A stretch of 64,000 nucleotides of DNA from Stenogyne calaminthoides (Eukaryota > Streptophyta > Magnoliopsida > Lamiales > Lamiaceae): assembly GCA_037126765.1 (NCBI GenBank), contig JBBCBC010000024.1:13861554-13925553 (forward strand), written 5' to 3'. The notes beneath the pieces are model-generated. The model saw nothing but the letters and a program-made list of their open reading frames with translations, had not been told where the DNA came from and did no database searches. How positions within the stretch are numbered: position 1 is the first letter of the stretch; the number at the start of each line of letters is the position of its first letter. A program made the position numbers and the translations under genes. This document shows positions 44,877 to 57,836 of this stretch, one piece after another.

Positions 44877-46168
44877 TGTTGGAATTTAGAGACACGTAAA
44901 CACGTATTACATGCACAACGGAATAAAACATTGCACCAACAACGAACACATAATTGCATACAACGATTACAATAATCGTAACGAGTAAACTTACAATAGT
45001 TGTAGAGCAGATTCCTCTACTATGGTATCCACGTAATCTCCTTCAACAGATCTGCACGGATTTGTCAGTGTTGAATCTCGAGCCAAATCAGCTAGGAAAA
45101 TCCAACTCTTAATTTTATGGAGAATCCCCTTAAAACCTAAGCTAGCTATTGGGAAATTAAAATCCCATTTAATTAATTAAATTAAACTTCTTTAATTTAA
45201 TTCCCTAAATATAAATCTCTACGAATTTAAATTCCATATATGACAAATCTCTACGATTTATTTCCATATATATTAAATCCTACAATAATATTCCAAATAT
45301 TATTATTGGGAATTCTTGTTTAATTAAATCCAATTTAATTAAACATTAATAATAATTAATTCTAAATTAATCTATTATTAATTACTTCTCCATAAATTAA
45401 ATATTAAATCCAATTTAATACTTAATCAACCAACTATAATCCGTCAAAGGGAATTACTTGTTGTGTGACCCATAGGCCCTCATGTATCGAGCGATTAGTC
45501 AAACTAACGGTCTTAATTGAACCCTAGACAATAAATCAGACATTCTCAATATATGAGGTACGTTGCGAGAAACGTGCAACTACCTGTAACTGAAACATGA
45601 GCTATTACGATTTCCTCCTTTCATTCGCAAATACCCGATTAAGTCTTGAACATGATGAAGTGTCTATTCAAATAACTTAATCAATTTATCTCTAATCACT
45701 AATTGATCATGTATGTCACACTTAGCCACAAAGTCTAAGTTGACGTGCATCGACCGATGACTTAAATCCAATTATGACGAGAAGATGAGTATTCTCTCTT
45801 AATCCACTTTGAAGAATGAATCCTTTTCTTGGCTCAACTACCACGCACATGCACTTCGTGATGAGCCCAATCCAAGCCATATCTACCCATGGAAGGGTGC
45901 AAGTGTAGATCATGGTCAAAGTTCATCATCCTACACATGTCGTGCGTATTGACCTCAAGTCAAAGGAGTATCGCATCGCTCCCACTAACCGAGACACGCG
46001 TAGACACATATAGTGGAAATACATCAAACAGTTTCTCTGATGGGTATACCAATACCCTATAAGGTATTTGTGCATCCTTCATGAGATACCTAGTATCTCG
46101 TAGTAAGTGAGATCTTACTACACTCTCTAAGAGTATGATGCAGATCGCACACCAATCTCCATTGCATA
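44877..46168 (-). mobile_element. X(-) LTR, left part
   Basis: Minus-strand X LTR beginning at its inner CCAACA end (plus strand TGTTGGAATTTAG). It is interrupted by ANG after GCATA (46164-46168) and resumes at 55360. The total is about 1.55 kb after removal of ANG. It is mirror-imaged to X(+) across a 1.49-kb spacer. Confidence 0.9.
46164..46168. repeat. Target-site duplication GCATA (left, ANG)
   Basis: GCATA here and GCATC at 55360-55364. The uninterrupted X LTRs read CATTGCATCATC at this point, so the left copy carries one A-for-C change. Confidence 0.85.
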
Positions 46169-48127
46169 TGTTAGGATAACATATGCCAGGATCTATCGGG
46201 ATGACCTCATAAACACAAATTTAAATTAATAATTATTACTAGCATTAATTTACCTAAGTGAATTCAAATAATAATTACACCAACAACGACATGCAAATAA
46301 AATCCACGTAAAAGATCCTAGCATGCGGAATTTCTAAGAGTTTACCTAAACGTACCCGTTGAAGAGACAATCCGAGATGGACATGATCAAGTAACTGGCT
46401 ACCAACCAAAAGTCCTTCTCAAGTACTCCCAAGTCCTTGCTCAATAACCCGGTGGGAGGTTCTCCAATGAACGATTTATAAAACAAAGGAAAATAAAATT
46501 ATTGCACCACCTTTGTGGATTTCTAATATTTCCAACTCATGGAACTATCTTGTACGCAATTGAAATTTTTTGAAAAAACACAAATTGTCGACGCTTTAAA
46601 AAATATTTGATATTTTATCGACGTTGATATTTTTCTGAAAAAATATCAATTCCTATGTCTTGGGGATGAAACATTCATCCCCTATTTATAGTAGAGAGAG
46701 GGACGAAAATTAGGGCTCAAAATAGGGTTAGGAAAGATCTTTTCTTGATCTCCAAGAAATCTTGAATATATCCCATATATTCTTCTTTCCATTTGTATTT
46801 TTTCACAAAAATCTCACACCCTTATTTAGCCCAATATTTTGAAATTAATAGGAGATTCTCAAGATTTGATCTTTCTTGAATTTATGAGATATTCTTGTAT
46901 TCCAAGAATACATATATTTTTCCATAAAATCTTTTCAAAAAAATCAAGAAAATCCTTCTTCCTATTATCTCTATAATTTTCGAAAATTTACTATTAAAGA
47001 AACCAAGTGGGAGATTTCTTGAATTTATGGGATAATCTTGTATTCCAAGAATTCTTATCTCCTTTCCATAAAATCTTTTTAAGAAAATCCTTCTCCCTCG
47101 TTTTCTCTAATAATTTCGAAAAAATTAAGGAAAAAAATAATGCAACAATAATTTATTTTATTTTAAGCACCTTTCATTTATTGGACTTTAATTTGGGCTA
47201 CTTGAGTGGCCTTTAGGAGAATTAAGGTGGATCTTCCAATGAGCTTCTGAATTCCAATATTGAGCCACAATATAATTCAGCCTATTAATATTAATTAATG
47301 CCACTATATAATTAATATTGCACTATCCAACCTTAACCCATATTATGGTAATATGGCTCCCGGTTATTATTTCCCGTGTTTAAATTTTTTAGTCCACTAT
47401 TAATTAAGCCACTGAAAAGCTTTATATTAATTAATATCTTTATCCTTGGAGTAAGGACAACTCATCTTTATTATCCATACCGGAAAATTAATTCCACTTG
47501 CAATATTTGGTATGATAAAGGTTCCGACCCCACCAAAGGGACCAATCACGCAAGACTTTGCAAGCACACGATTCTCTGTGTTAATTTAGCAACTGTCATA
47601 CAATTAATATTATTGCCCAAGATATAGAGTATCGAAGTCACAATGATTCTCTTCTCATTTATAAGTCAAAGCAATAACTACTAATCGCACACGGTCCTTA
47701 TTAAGTGACCGAGATTAAGAAATCAACAACCACTGAGGTCTAACTCTTCATCCCTTAAGTCAGTGCGAATGAGTTTATCCTCTCTGCAGGTCCGCTTCAG
47801 CGCATCGAATGCACTAGTGTAATCTCTTGGTCAAGATAAGTCAATCTGAGCCTTACACATCAACTTCTACCAATAGACTGTTCAGGTCTATCTAAGTTGT
47901 GAAACACACACTAATTTACAAGGGACTGTTAACGTGATCTTCTGTGATCTGGTATCACCACGTTAACTACAATGTAACATGTGTTATTATATGAACGATT
48001 TGCAATAAATATATATAACATTCAATCATATTTAAAGGAACAGTGATAAATAATTTATTTCAGTAAATAAGTGTTTAATACATAGGTTATACAAAGTAAA
48101 AGCATACTTTCACGTATAACCCCAACA
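46169..48127 (-). mobile_element. ANG 3' LTR
   Basis: A 1959-bp LTR (plus strand TGTTAGGA...CCCCAACA) with a minus-strand TATA box at 46683-46690. It pairs with 53403-55359. The first 90 bp differ at about five or six positions, so the insertion is not very recent. Confidence 0.93.
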
Positions 48128-48141
48128 ATCTCCCACTTATA
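48128..48141 (-). other. Polypurine tract of ANG
   Basis: The minus strand reads TATAAGTGGGAGAT directly before the 3' LTR, the typical copia plus-strand primer site. Confidence 0.85.
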
Positions 48142-48235
48142 CTCAAAGTCTGCTTTAAGTATAACACATCACGTCTAATGTATTATACTGTGACATCTAA
48201 TGTCACCTACATCAACCTAATAATATATCTCTCAC

Positions 48236-51200
48236 TTATACTAAAAGCAGATTGGCAACGCTCTTGACACCCATTCCTTTCACATGTCTCTCGAATGTTA
48301 ACAGAGGCAGACCCTTTGTGAATGGATCAGCTAGGTTGTCTTCCGATGCGATCTTTGTCACCTCTATATCTCCTCTCTTAATGATTTCTAGTATAAGATG
48401 GTATTTCCTTTTAATGTGTTTGCTGGCCTTGTGGGCTCTCGGTTCCCTTGAATTTGCAACTGCTCCGGCATTATCACAGAAAACCGTGATGGTGCTGGGC
48501 AAATTCGGAACAACGTCCAAGTCCGCTAGGAAGATCTTGAGCTACACCGCTTCTTTCGCTGCTTCACAAGTAGCTACATATTCGGCTTCCATGGTAGAAT
48601 GTGCGATGCATTTATGCTTAACGCTTCTCCATGTTACAACTCTTCCCCCCAGACAAAACACACTACCCGGGGTAGATTTTCTGGAATCTATGTCTGATTG
48701 GAAATCCGAGTCCGTGTATCCCACTGGAAATAAACTGTCTGATTGGTAAACTAGAATTCTATCCCGAGTTCTTTTCAGATACTTTAGAATGTTCTTTACG
48801 GCAGTCCAGGGTTGATTTCCGGGATTACTTTGATATCTTGCTACCATGCCAACGGTGTAGCAAATATCCGGTTTCGTGCACAACATTGCATACATAAGGC
48901 TTCCTACTGCCGATGCATAAGGAATGCCTTTCATGTCATCTATCTCCCCTTGTGTCTAGGGACACATATCTTTCGATAAATGGATTCTGTGCCTACAGGG
49001 TACAAAACTTTTCTTGGAATCTTGCATGTTGAATCGCTTCAAAACAGTGTCTATGTATGAAGCTTGCGATAAGCCAATCATTCTTTTCTTTCGATCTCGA
49101 GTGATCTTTATCCCAAGAATATGACCGGTTTCCCCTAAGTCCTTCATATCAAACTATTTTGACAGCCATGCCCTTACGTTTGACAAAACCTTTACATCGT
49201 TTTTGATAGCAGAATATCGTCTATGTATAGAACTAAGAATACCAAGGCAGTTCCGTCACACTTCTTATACACACAACTTTCAAACTCGTTTTGATCAAAC
49301 CCATAAGACTTGATTACATGATCAAAACATTGGTTCCAAGCCCGAGATGCTTGCTTTAGTCCATAAATAGACTTCCTCAGCTTGCAAACAAGGTGTTCTT
49401 GGCCTTTCGCGATGAAACCTTCGGGTTGTTGCATATAGATTTCCTCGTCAAGACTCCCGTTAAGGAAAGCTGTCTTGACATCCATTTGCCAGATCTCAAA
49501 ATCTATATGCGCACCTATTGCCAAGAGAATACGTATGGACTTAAGCATGGCTACAGGCGAAAAGGTTTCTTCATAATCGATACCCTCTTTCTGAGTGTAT
49601 CCCTCTGCCACAAGCCTAGCTTTAAAGGTTTCGACCTTTCCGTCCAGTCCTCTTTTTCTCTTGTAGACCCACTTGCATCTAATGGGTGGCTCCACTAGCT
49701 CCCACACTTGATTATGGTCTATTAAGCCCATCTCGGCTTCCATCGCAGTTTGCCAGGATTCAAAATCCTTATCTTGGACCTCCTCCTTGTAGGACTAGGG
49801 GTCTTATTCATTATCTCCGGGGACCAAATCCGAAGATTCTCCTATCCCCATGAATCTCTCAGGTTGTCGAACAACCCTCCCACTACGATGATGTTCTGAT
49901 TGTGTCGGTGTGATGCTTGGTATATCAACTTGTACAGTTGGTATAGGAGTTTGCCCTCTTATTTTGTCTAAGGTAATCTCACTTTTGGGCTTTCTATTGT
50001 TCATAAAGTCTTCTTCCAAAAATCTAAAGTGCGTACTTATTACCACCTTTTGATCTTCTGGACCATAGAACATACACCCTTTCGTTCCTATGGGACATCC
50101 TATAAACAACCTTAGTTCCAAACGTGCATCCAACTTACTGGCTTCCTTATCTGGCACGTATGTTGGACACCCCCAAATTCTAAGATGTCTCAGACTGGGC
50201 TTGCGCCCAGTCCACAACTCTTTAGGAGGTTTGGGAACCGATTTGGATGGCAGCCGTTGTTTCCAAGGCATAACCCCAAAACGACTTGGGAAGATCTGAA
50301 TAACTCATCAAGGATCTGACCATCTCTAAGAGTGTTTTGTTTCTTCGTTCTGCAACCCCGTTTTGTTGAGGGGTTCCGGGTGCAGTCAACTGGGAAACAA
50401 TGCCCTCGTCTAATAGGTAGTTCAAAAACTCATCGGTGAGGTATTCCCCTCCACGATCAGATCGTAGAAACTTGATACTCTTTTCCATATGATTCTCCAC
50501 TTTTTCTTTGAACTCTGTGAATTTATCAAAGGTTTTTGATTTATGTTTCATTAGGAAAATGTACCCGAACCTTGAGTAATCATCAGTGAACGTCACGAAA
50601 AACTCATAGCCACCTCTAGCTTTGGTTGACATTGGACCACACACGTCAGTGTGAACGATTTACAACACTTATGTGGCTCTATTCCCCTTGGCTCCAAATG
50701 CCCTCTTGGTCATTTTACCCTCCAAACATGATTCGCAGGTTGGAAATGGTTCCATCTGTAGGTCCGATAATGAACCATCTTTCACCAACCTTTGGATCCT
50801 ATTTAGATTAATATGACCCAATCTTAGATGCTAAAGAAGTGTCTCGTTCACCTTTTCTGAACGTTTTCTCTTATTGCTTGAAACAATCGATGTGTTAAAA
50901 GATGCATTTTGTGAGTGGTGTGCTCAGTTAATAGTATAGATATTGTTCCGCAAAGTTCCATGACAGATAAACACATCGTTACGAAAAATAGTAACTTGTT
51001 TAGAAAAACGAACAGAATATCCATCATTAAATAGTTTTGAAAATGAAATAAGGTTTTTACAAAAAATAGGAATGTAATGAACATCTCTTAAAACTAAAGT
51101 CTTGTCTTCAAAAGACAGGTGCACGTCTCCCACGGCTTCAGCTGCTACTCTCGTAGCATCGCCCAGTGTGATGAGGATCTCACTCCCACTAAGTTGCCGG

Positions 51201-51785
51201 GTCAACTTGAACCCGTGAAGCAAACATGATCAGTGGATCCCGTATCAACTACCCACAAATGAGAAGTATACGCCGCTAAACAAGTTTCAACAACTAGTAC
51301 GTGAGAATTACCTTTCTTTCCGGCCCTTTTGGGGTTGGAACAGACAAACCTCCATTGTCCTTCTTCACCGTTGTTGAAACACTTCCCCTTTGGATTTTCC
51401 TTGACACGACCAACATCCCTCATCTTACAATTACCCTTGGCAACAGTTGAGTTTGATTACTTATGGCTTTTGGTCCTCTTCTTCTTCTTGCCTTCCCATG
51501 ACCTAGAAGATGAAGACGAACCACTTGCCGTCAAAACTTGAGTTTGGTGCCCCATCAACGTCTCTGCCGAGACCAAATCTTACAACAAATAAGCTAGCAA
51601 GGCCAAAGTGCTCAAAACTTCTAGGTAGAGAGTGGAGTACCAAATCGATATAGGTCTCCAGATCATAATCTGCACCCAGAACCTCAAGTTTGTTCAGATG
51701 AGCCATCAATTTTGAGGATGTAATCCCTTACGGGGTTGCCCTCCACCATTTTCAGCGACAACATCTCTCACAAGGTGATCTGACG
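48236..51785 (-). pseudogene. ANG gag-pol
   Basis: Read from 51785 down to 48236. Gag remnant with MLSLKMVEGNPVRDYILK and LEVLGADYDLETYIDLVL. A decayed zinc knuckle (CFNNGEEGQWRFVC) near 51385. Protease WVVDTGSTDHVC near 51245. Pre-integrase region (LGHINLNRIQRLVKDG, CESCLEGKMTK) at 50700-50830. Integrase at 50222-50644 with all three catalytic regions readable (FTDDYSRFG, LRSDRGGEYL, PQQNGVAERRN). A linker at 49804-50271. Reverse transcriptase at 49192-49743 with DVKTAFLNGSLDEE and catalytic LYIDDILL. RNase H at 48236-48934 (YTDSDFQSDIDSRKSTPG, EAEYVA, and ADPFTKGLP at the end). Several frameshifts split it. The N-terminal part of gag is missing. Confidence 0.92.
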
Positions 51786-53388
51786 AGCCCCGCATTTTTT
51801 ACTCGTCAGTTGGCTCATCTGATTTTTGGTGTGTCAAGAATCCACTTGTGCTTTTGTGCAGTTAGGACAATCATAATTTTTCATTTCCAATCAACATAGT
51901 TTCCTATACAATTCTATTGACTTTAAGTATATTAACATTGGATTAAAAGGTTGCGACATGCTGAACTGAAATAAATAGCAATTTGTACAAGTACAAAATT
52001 ATCACACAATTCGATCACATTATTCATATCAAAATCTCAAAACAATATGAACATGCATCAGCCAACATCTCAAAACAGTTTAAATAGGTCATGTTGGGTG
52101 ATCTCTCTATTTAAACACAATCAAGCAGGTTACAAACAGGAACAGTTAAAAACCTTTAATTCAAAATTAATAGTCGGCTCCCACTTGACCAATATAAAAT
52201 TGACAGGGACTTTGGAGAAGTATATGCATATCAATTTTATACCTAAGTAATAACCATGATTAAATATAGAATTATTACTTCGCTTTGTATGAGCTTCGTT
52301 GGGAGGGTCATCGTCGCCACTAATAACAATTCACAATCATCCTTTTGAGAATTTATTCATGTGAAAACCATCTTTTGGCGGTTCCGTTGGGGAAATTTCT
52401 CCAAAAGAATTCACAAATAAATAAATCATGGAGGTCAATACTGGCGTAATTTTATTATCCGGAATAAAATTTGTCAATTAAAACATACTTAGTAATTTTC
52501 GAAAGTGAGATTTTCTTTAGACAATTTTAAATCATGCAAACACATTTAACAAATAAAATTGCACAAATTTAAAATAATCATCAAGATAAAATAAATCAAG
52601 TTGGGCACATATATCCAACTGTCATGGTTTAAATTTCAAATCTTGATCTTGATAAATCGTCTCTTCTTTTTCCTTCATCGTTCGTCTCGAAAAGCTCCCA
52701 CTGAATCCGCAACAATTCTTTAACGAGTGTCCTCCTTTTTTGGGTTAGGACGACGTCTGGAAAATGAGTAGCTCATGACCCGGGACGCGAGTCCGGCGCA
52801 CGCCTCGGTCCGGCTCGACCATCTCTCCCCGTCACCCACGGCACATGCACGCGGAGTATCACCCGGACGCGCCCGCGTCCAGGGTCCTTTGCCCCGCGCC
52901 CGGGGTCCTTCGCCCCGTGCAGCCTCAACGCCCATCAGCCCCGCGTGCCTAGCGCGTGTCCTGCTGGCCCCGTCCGCATCTCGCCTGGCGATGCGCACTG
53001 TCGCTAGGCGTTCGGCCTAGCCCGCGTGCTCCGCCTTGGCTCGCGTACGTCCAGGCACTTAGACGACCGTCTTTAATTCTTCATCTCCATCTTCGTTCTC
53101 GATTTGGTTATAATTTATTTACAAAATAAATAAACCTAGATCTAGACTAGTCTATTACATTGAACAAATCAAACAAATACTAATCTACTAGTGGATTTTC
53201 TCACGAGGCAAAACGAATCCGAACGAATCAAATTAAAAACCACAACTTATTTGCATGTAAATAAGCACATTAAAATACCATTACAATTGGATACCTGCAA
53301 AACAGATCTAACAATTCTACTATCCAATTTCAAATTTTAATGAACAACAATTTAAATTACAGTTTAAAAGATCAGACCCCGAACTAGG
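51786..53388 (-). other. ANG leader, partly unassigned
   Basis: Between the gag remnant and the PBS. 51786-52680 is AT-rich DNA in which I cannot find the expected gag N-terminus; the break at 51785-51795 is sharp, so it may hold an insertion or a deletion. 52740-53040 is a very GC-rich, CpG-rich block whose open frames (Arg/Ala-rich on both strands) look like composition effects. 53040-53388 is AT-rich leader. Confidence 0.5.
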
Positions 53389-53400
53389 GCTCTGATACCA
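53389..53400 (-). other. Primer-binding site of ANG
   Basis: The minus strand reads TGGTATCAGAGC, a perfect initiator-Met complement, two bases from the 5' LTR. Confidence 0.92.
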
Positions 53401-53402
53401 GT

Positions 53403-55359
53403 TGTTGGGATAACATATGTCAGGATCTATCGGGATGACCTCATAAATACAAATTTAAATTAACAATTATTACTAGCATGAATTTACCTAAGTGAATTCA
53501 AATAATAATTACACCAACAACGACATGCAAATAAAATTCACGTAAAAGATCCTAGCATGCGGAATTTCTAGGAGTTTACGTAAATGTACCCGTTGGAGAG
53601 ACAATCCGAGATGGACAGGATCAAGTAACTGGCTACCAACCAAAAGTCCTTCTCAAGTATTCCCAAGTCCTCACTCAATAACCTGGTGGGAGGTTCTCCA
53701 ATGAACGATTTATAAAACAAAGGAAAATAAAATTGTTGCACCACCTTTGTGGATTTCTAATATTTCCAAATCATGGAACTATCTTGCACGCAATTGAATT
53801 TTTTTCGAAAAAACACAAATTGTCGACGTTTTAAAAATATTTGATATTTTATCGACGCTGATATTTTTCCGAAAAAAGATCAATTCATGTGTCTTGGGGA
53901 TGAAACATTCATCCCCTATTTATAATAGAGAGGGGGACAAAAATTAGGGCTCAAAATAGGGTTAGGAAATATCTTTTCTTGATCTCCAAGAAATCTTGAA
54001 TATATCTCATATATTCTTCTTTCCATGTGTATTTTTCCACAAAAATCTCACACTCTATTTAGCCTAATATTTTGAAATTAATAGTAGATTCTCAAGTTGG
54101 ATCTTTCTTGAATTTTGAGATATTCTTGTATTCCAAGAATATATATCTTTTTCCATAAAATCTTTTCAAGAAAATCAAGAAAATCCTTCTTCCTATTATC
54201 TCTATAATTTTCAAAAAATTACTATTAAAGAAACCAAGTGGGAGATTTCTTGAATTTATGGGATAATCTTGTATTCCAAGAATACTTATCTCCTTTCCAT
54301 AAAATATTTTCAAGAAAATCCTTCTCCCACTTTTTCTCTAATATTTTTGGAAAAATGAAGGAAAAAAATAATGCAACAATAATTTATTTTATTTTAAGCA
54401 CCTTTCATTTATTGGACTTTAATTTGGGCTACTTGAGGGCCTTTAGGAGAATTAAGGTGGACCTTCCAATGGGCTTCTGAATTCCAATATTGAGCCACAA
54501 TATAATTCAACCCATTAATATTAATTAATGTCACTATATAATTAATATTGCACTATCCAACCTTAACTCATATTACGGTAATATGGCTCCCGGTTATTAT
54601 TTCCCGTGTTTAAGATTATTTAGTCCACTAATTAATTAAGCCACTGAAAAGCTTTATATTAATTAATATATTTATCCTTGGAGCAAGGACAACTCAGTTT
54701 TATTATCCATACTGGAAAATTAATTCCACATGCAAGATTTGGTATGACAAAGGTTTCGAGCCCACCAAAGGGACCAATCACGCAAGACTTTCCAAGCACA
54801 CGATTCTCTGTGTTAATTTAGCAATTGTCGTACAATTAATATTATTGCCCAAGATATAGGGTATCGAAGTCGCAATGATTCTCTTCCCATTTATAAGTCA
54901 AAGCAATAACTACTAATCGCACACGATCCTTATTAAGTGACAGAGATTAAGAAATCAACAACCACTGAGGTCTAACTCTTCATCATTAAAGTCAGTGCGA
55001 ATGAGTTTATCCTCTCTGCAGGTCCGCTTCAGCGCATCGAATGCACTAGTGTAATCTCTTGGTCAAGACAAGCCAATCTGAGCCTTACACATCAACTTTT
55101 ACCAATAGACTGTTCAGGTCTATCTAAGTTGTGAAACACGCACTAATTTACAAGGGACTGTTAACGTGATCTTCTGTGATCTGGTATCACCACGTTAACT
55201 ACAATGTAACATGTGCTATTATATGAACGGTTTGCAATAAATATATATAACATTAAATCATATTTAAATCAACAGTGATAAATAATTTATTTCAGTAAAT
55301 AAGTGTTTAATACATAGGTTATACAAAGTAAAAGCATACTTTCACGTATAACCCCAACA
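53403..55359 (-). mobile_element. ANG 5' LTR
   Basis: A 1957-bp LTR with TATA box (minus) at 53917-53924. It ends ACCCCAACA on the plus strand, followed by the GCATC TSD copy. It is related to, but clearly diverged from, the solo LTR at 55700-57536. Confidence 0.93.
53917..53924 (-). promoter_or_regulatory. TATA box of ANG 5' LTR
   Basis: TATAAATA on the minus strand within CTCTATTATAAATAGGGGATG, the expected promoter of the ANG genomic transcript. The 3' LTR (46683-46690) and the solo LTR (57137-57144) keep it. Confidence 0.55.
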
Positions 55360-55621
55360 GCATCATCAATATCCCATTCTTGATGATCCTTGATCGGGGC
55401 TATTTGAGAATCATGCTTAAGTCATCTGAGTTCTCACAACCTCAATGACCGCAATGAATCATGGGAACACTTGTATGAATAAATGCAAATAATCAAACAT
55501 AATATTCAAACAAGTGTATTGCCATACATTAATATTAAATGAATTATAATATTAAATCAAATTAATATCATCTAGTATTATGTCCTTACAATAGATTGTC
55601 TCTAGGACAGTAACACTAACA
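55360..55621 (-). mobile_element. X(-) LTR, right part
   Basis: Resumes the X(-) LTR (GCATCATCAATATCCCATTC) and ends at TAACACTAACA. It lies directly against the SIRE-C ORF2 coding sequence, so X(-) was probably inserted into SIRE-C. The expected TSD copy CACCT (55622-55626) has no partner in view. Confidence 0.9.
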
Positions 55622-55694
55622 CACCTTTGAAGAGGAACATATATGATCCAGTGGCCTTCAGACAAGCATATGTTGATGCACTGGAAAGAGGCAA

Positions 55695-55699
55695 TATTA
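55695..55699. repeat. Target-site duplication TATTA (left, solo LTR)
   Basis: Exact match to 57537-57541, flanking a single LTR. Confidence 0.9.
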
Positions 55700-57536
55700 T
55701 GTTGGGATTATACTGGAAAGTATGTTTTTACTTTGTATAATCAGACTGAATTTCAGACTTATTTACTTAAATAAATTATTTATCACTGATGCTTTAAATA
55801 TCATCGAATGTTACATATATTTATCTTTGATAACTGCTCAATAAATAAGTACGTGTTACATTGTAGTTAATTTAGTGATACCGGATCATAGAAGATTAAT
55901 TAATATCCTTGTAACTAAAAAGTACACCATTCACGACCTAGATGGAAATGAACAATCCATCGTGAAAGGTTGAAGTGTAAGGCTCGGGATTGGTTTGTCT
56001 TGACCAAGAGATTACACTAGTGCATGACCGATGCAATCAAGAGGACCTCTGAGAGGATAAATTCTTCGAACCAACTAGGAAGAATTAGACCTCGGTGGTT
56101 CGTTATTTCTTAATCTTCGCCCCTTAAATATGATCGCGTGTGGTTAGTAACTATTACTTTGACTTATTACTGGTAGAGAATCAACGAGATTCAATACTTT
56201 ATATCTTGGGCAATATTATTGGTCACATGCGATTGCTAAGATTTAATACAGAGAATCGTGTGTGCAAGCACGCTTTGTTCGATTTGCCTTCGGGAGGTTC
56301 ATAAGTTTTATCATACCAAATCTTGCAAGTGGAACTAGTTTACGTATGGATAATAATGTTGAACCGCTCTTTACTAAGGATAAAAGATATTAATTAATGG
56401 AAAGCTATTTCAAAGGGCTTGAATTAATTAATGGGCTAGATAATCTTAAACACGGGAAATAATAACCGGGAGCCATATTAACTGTAATATGGGTTAAGAT
56501 GGATAGTGCAATATTAATTATGTAGTGGGATTAATTAATATTTATGGGCTTGAATAATATTGTGGCTCAATATTGATAATTCAAGGTCCATTGGAAGGTT
56601 CAATCTTAATTCTCCTAAAAGCCCCTCAAGTAGCCCAACATAAAGTCCAATAACTGAAAAAGGTGTTTAAAAATAAAATAAATTTTTGTTGCTTATTTTT
56701 CCTATTTTTTCGAAAATAGTAAATAAAAGAAGGAGAAAGATTTTCTTTGAATTTTGTTATGGAATGAAGATAAGTATTCTTGGAATACAAGATTATCTCA
56801 TTAAATTCAAGAAATTTCCCACTTGGTTATTTACTATGTAAATTTCGAAAATTTTGAAATAAAAGGGAAAGAAAGATTTTCTTGATTTTCTTGAAAATAT
56901 ATTATGGAAGATATGTATTTCTTGAAATACAAGTATATCTCATAAATTCAAGAAGATCCAAATCTTGGTTTTCTTTTTCCTATTTTTTCGAAAATTGCCA
57001 TAACAAAAGAGAGTGGGATTTTTATGGAATATTTTAATTATGGAGAAAAGAATATATGAGATATATTCAAGATTTCTTGGAGATCAAGAAAAGATTTTCC
57101 CCCTATTCCATATGCAAAAAATCGGCCACCACCCTCTATAAATAGGGGATGAATGTTTCATTCCCAAGCACAATTCCATGTGCTGGAAAAATTAGTAAAT
57201 CCACAAAGGTGGTGCAACAAATTTTTATTTTCCCTTTTGTTAATTGTTCGCGAGCTTCCTTCCACTGGATTGACAAGCAAGGACTAGGGAATACTTGGGA
57301 AGGTCTTTTGGTGTGTTTTCATCGACGAGACCATTGCCATTCCAAGAGGTTAGTTCACGTAAACTCGTAGTAATTCCGCATGTTTAGGTTTTATGTGAAT
57401 TGTTTATATGCATGATTTGTTGTTGAATTATTATTTGAATTAATATAGGATTAATTCATGCTAGTAATAATTATTAGAATTAAATTTGTATTTAAATATT
57501 CATCCCGAATAGATCCGGGCAATTTATTCCCCAACA
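55700..57536 (+). mobile_element. Solo LTR, Angela-like
   Basis: A 1837-bp TGTTGGGA...CCCCAACA LTR with TATA at 57137-57144 and perfect 5-bp TSDs, inserted in SIRE-C ORF2. It has no internal region, so it is the product of LTR-LTR recombination after integration. It is the reference for the fragment at 1-627. Confidence 0.93.
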
Positions 57537-57660
57537 TATTATTGAAGAAGATCGCCAGAAGGAAGTGCTGAAGAGGATGTATGACATCTTTCAAATTCCT
57601 GAAGGCATGAGAGACAAGTGCTGGTCAGAAGAGGAAGACCTTAGGTTAGAAGTTACGTAA

Positions 57661-57836
57661 CAGTTGCTTATCATTTCTATACATGTAAACTGCAAAATCT
57701 AAATGAAATGATTTACCTCTTTTCTGATCCTAAGACATCATCTCAATGTCTTCTGATTTTTTGTCTCTAGTTCTTACTTTTTCTGATTATTCGTTTTTCT
57801 GATTAACTGTTTTGGTTCCATCAAAATGGGGGAAAT
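57661..57836 (+). other. SIRE-C 3' UTR and polypurine tract
   Basis: Shares TTTCTGATCCTAAGACA and the GTTTTGGTTCCATCAAAA region with SIRE-B. It ends in ATGGGGGAAAT (57825-57836), the plus-strand priming tract before the 3' LTR. Confidence 0.85.

Larger units (their letters stand above)
46169..55359 (-). mobile_element. ANG, complete Angela-like copia (9.2 kb)
   Basis: Two ~1.96-kb LTRs, PBS, gag-pol, polypurine tract and TSD, on the minus strand inside the X(-) LTR. Long LTRs, overall length and the domain text fit the Angela/BARE type of Ty1/copia. The frames are broken. Lineage is inferred from memory of family features and should be tested by an RT tree. Confidence 0.9.
55622..57660 (+). 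pseudogene. SIRE-C ORF2 C-terminal end, split by solo LTR
   Basis: 55622-55699 and 57542-57660 join into one frame when the solo LTR and one TATTA copy are ignored. The first part encodes NIYDPVAFRQAYVDALERGN, and the second encodes EEDRQKEVLKRMYDIFQIPE, with a stop at 57658-57660. It is homologous to the last ~70 residues of SIRE-B ORF2 (FDRLAFQRFYFDILSKAR ... WKLNQIFNIPQ). The upstream part is cut off by the X(-) LTR. Intact codons on both sides suggest ORF2 was under coding constraint in the source element. Confidence 0.85.

Noticed and set aside
52720..53020. Arg/Ala/Pro-rich open frames in the ANG leader
   Set aside because: They are open on both strands because of high GC content. Low-complexity text with no domain.
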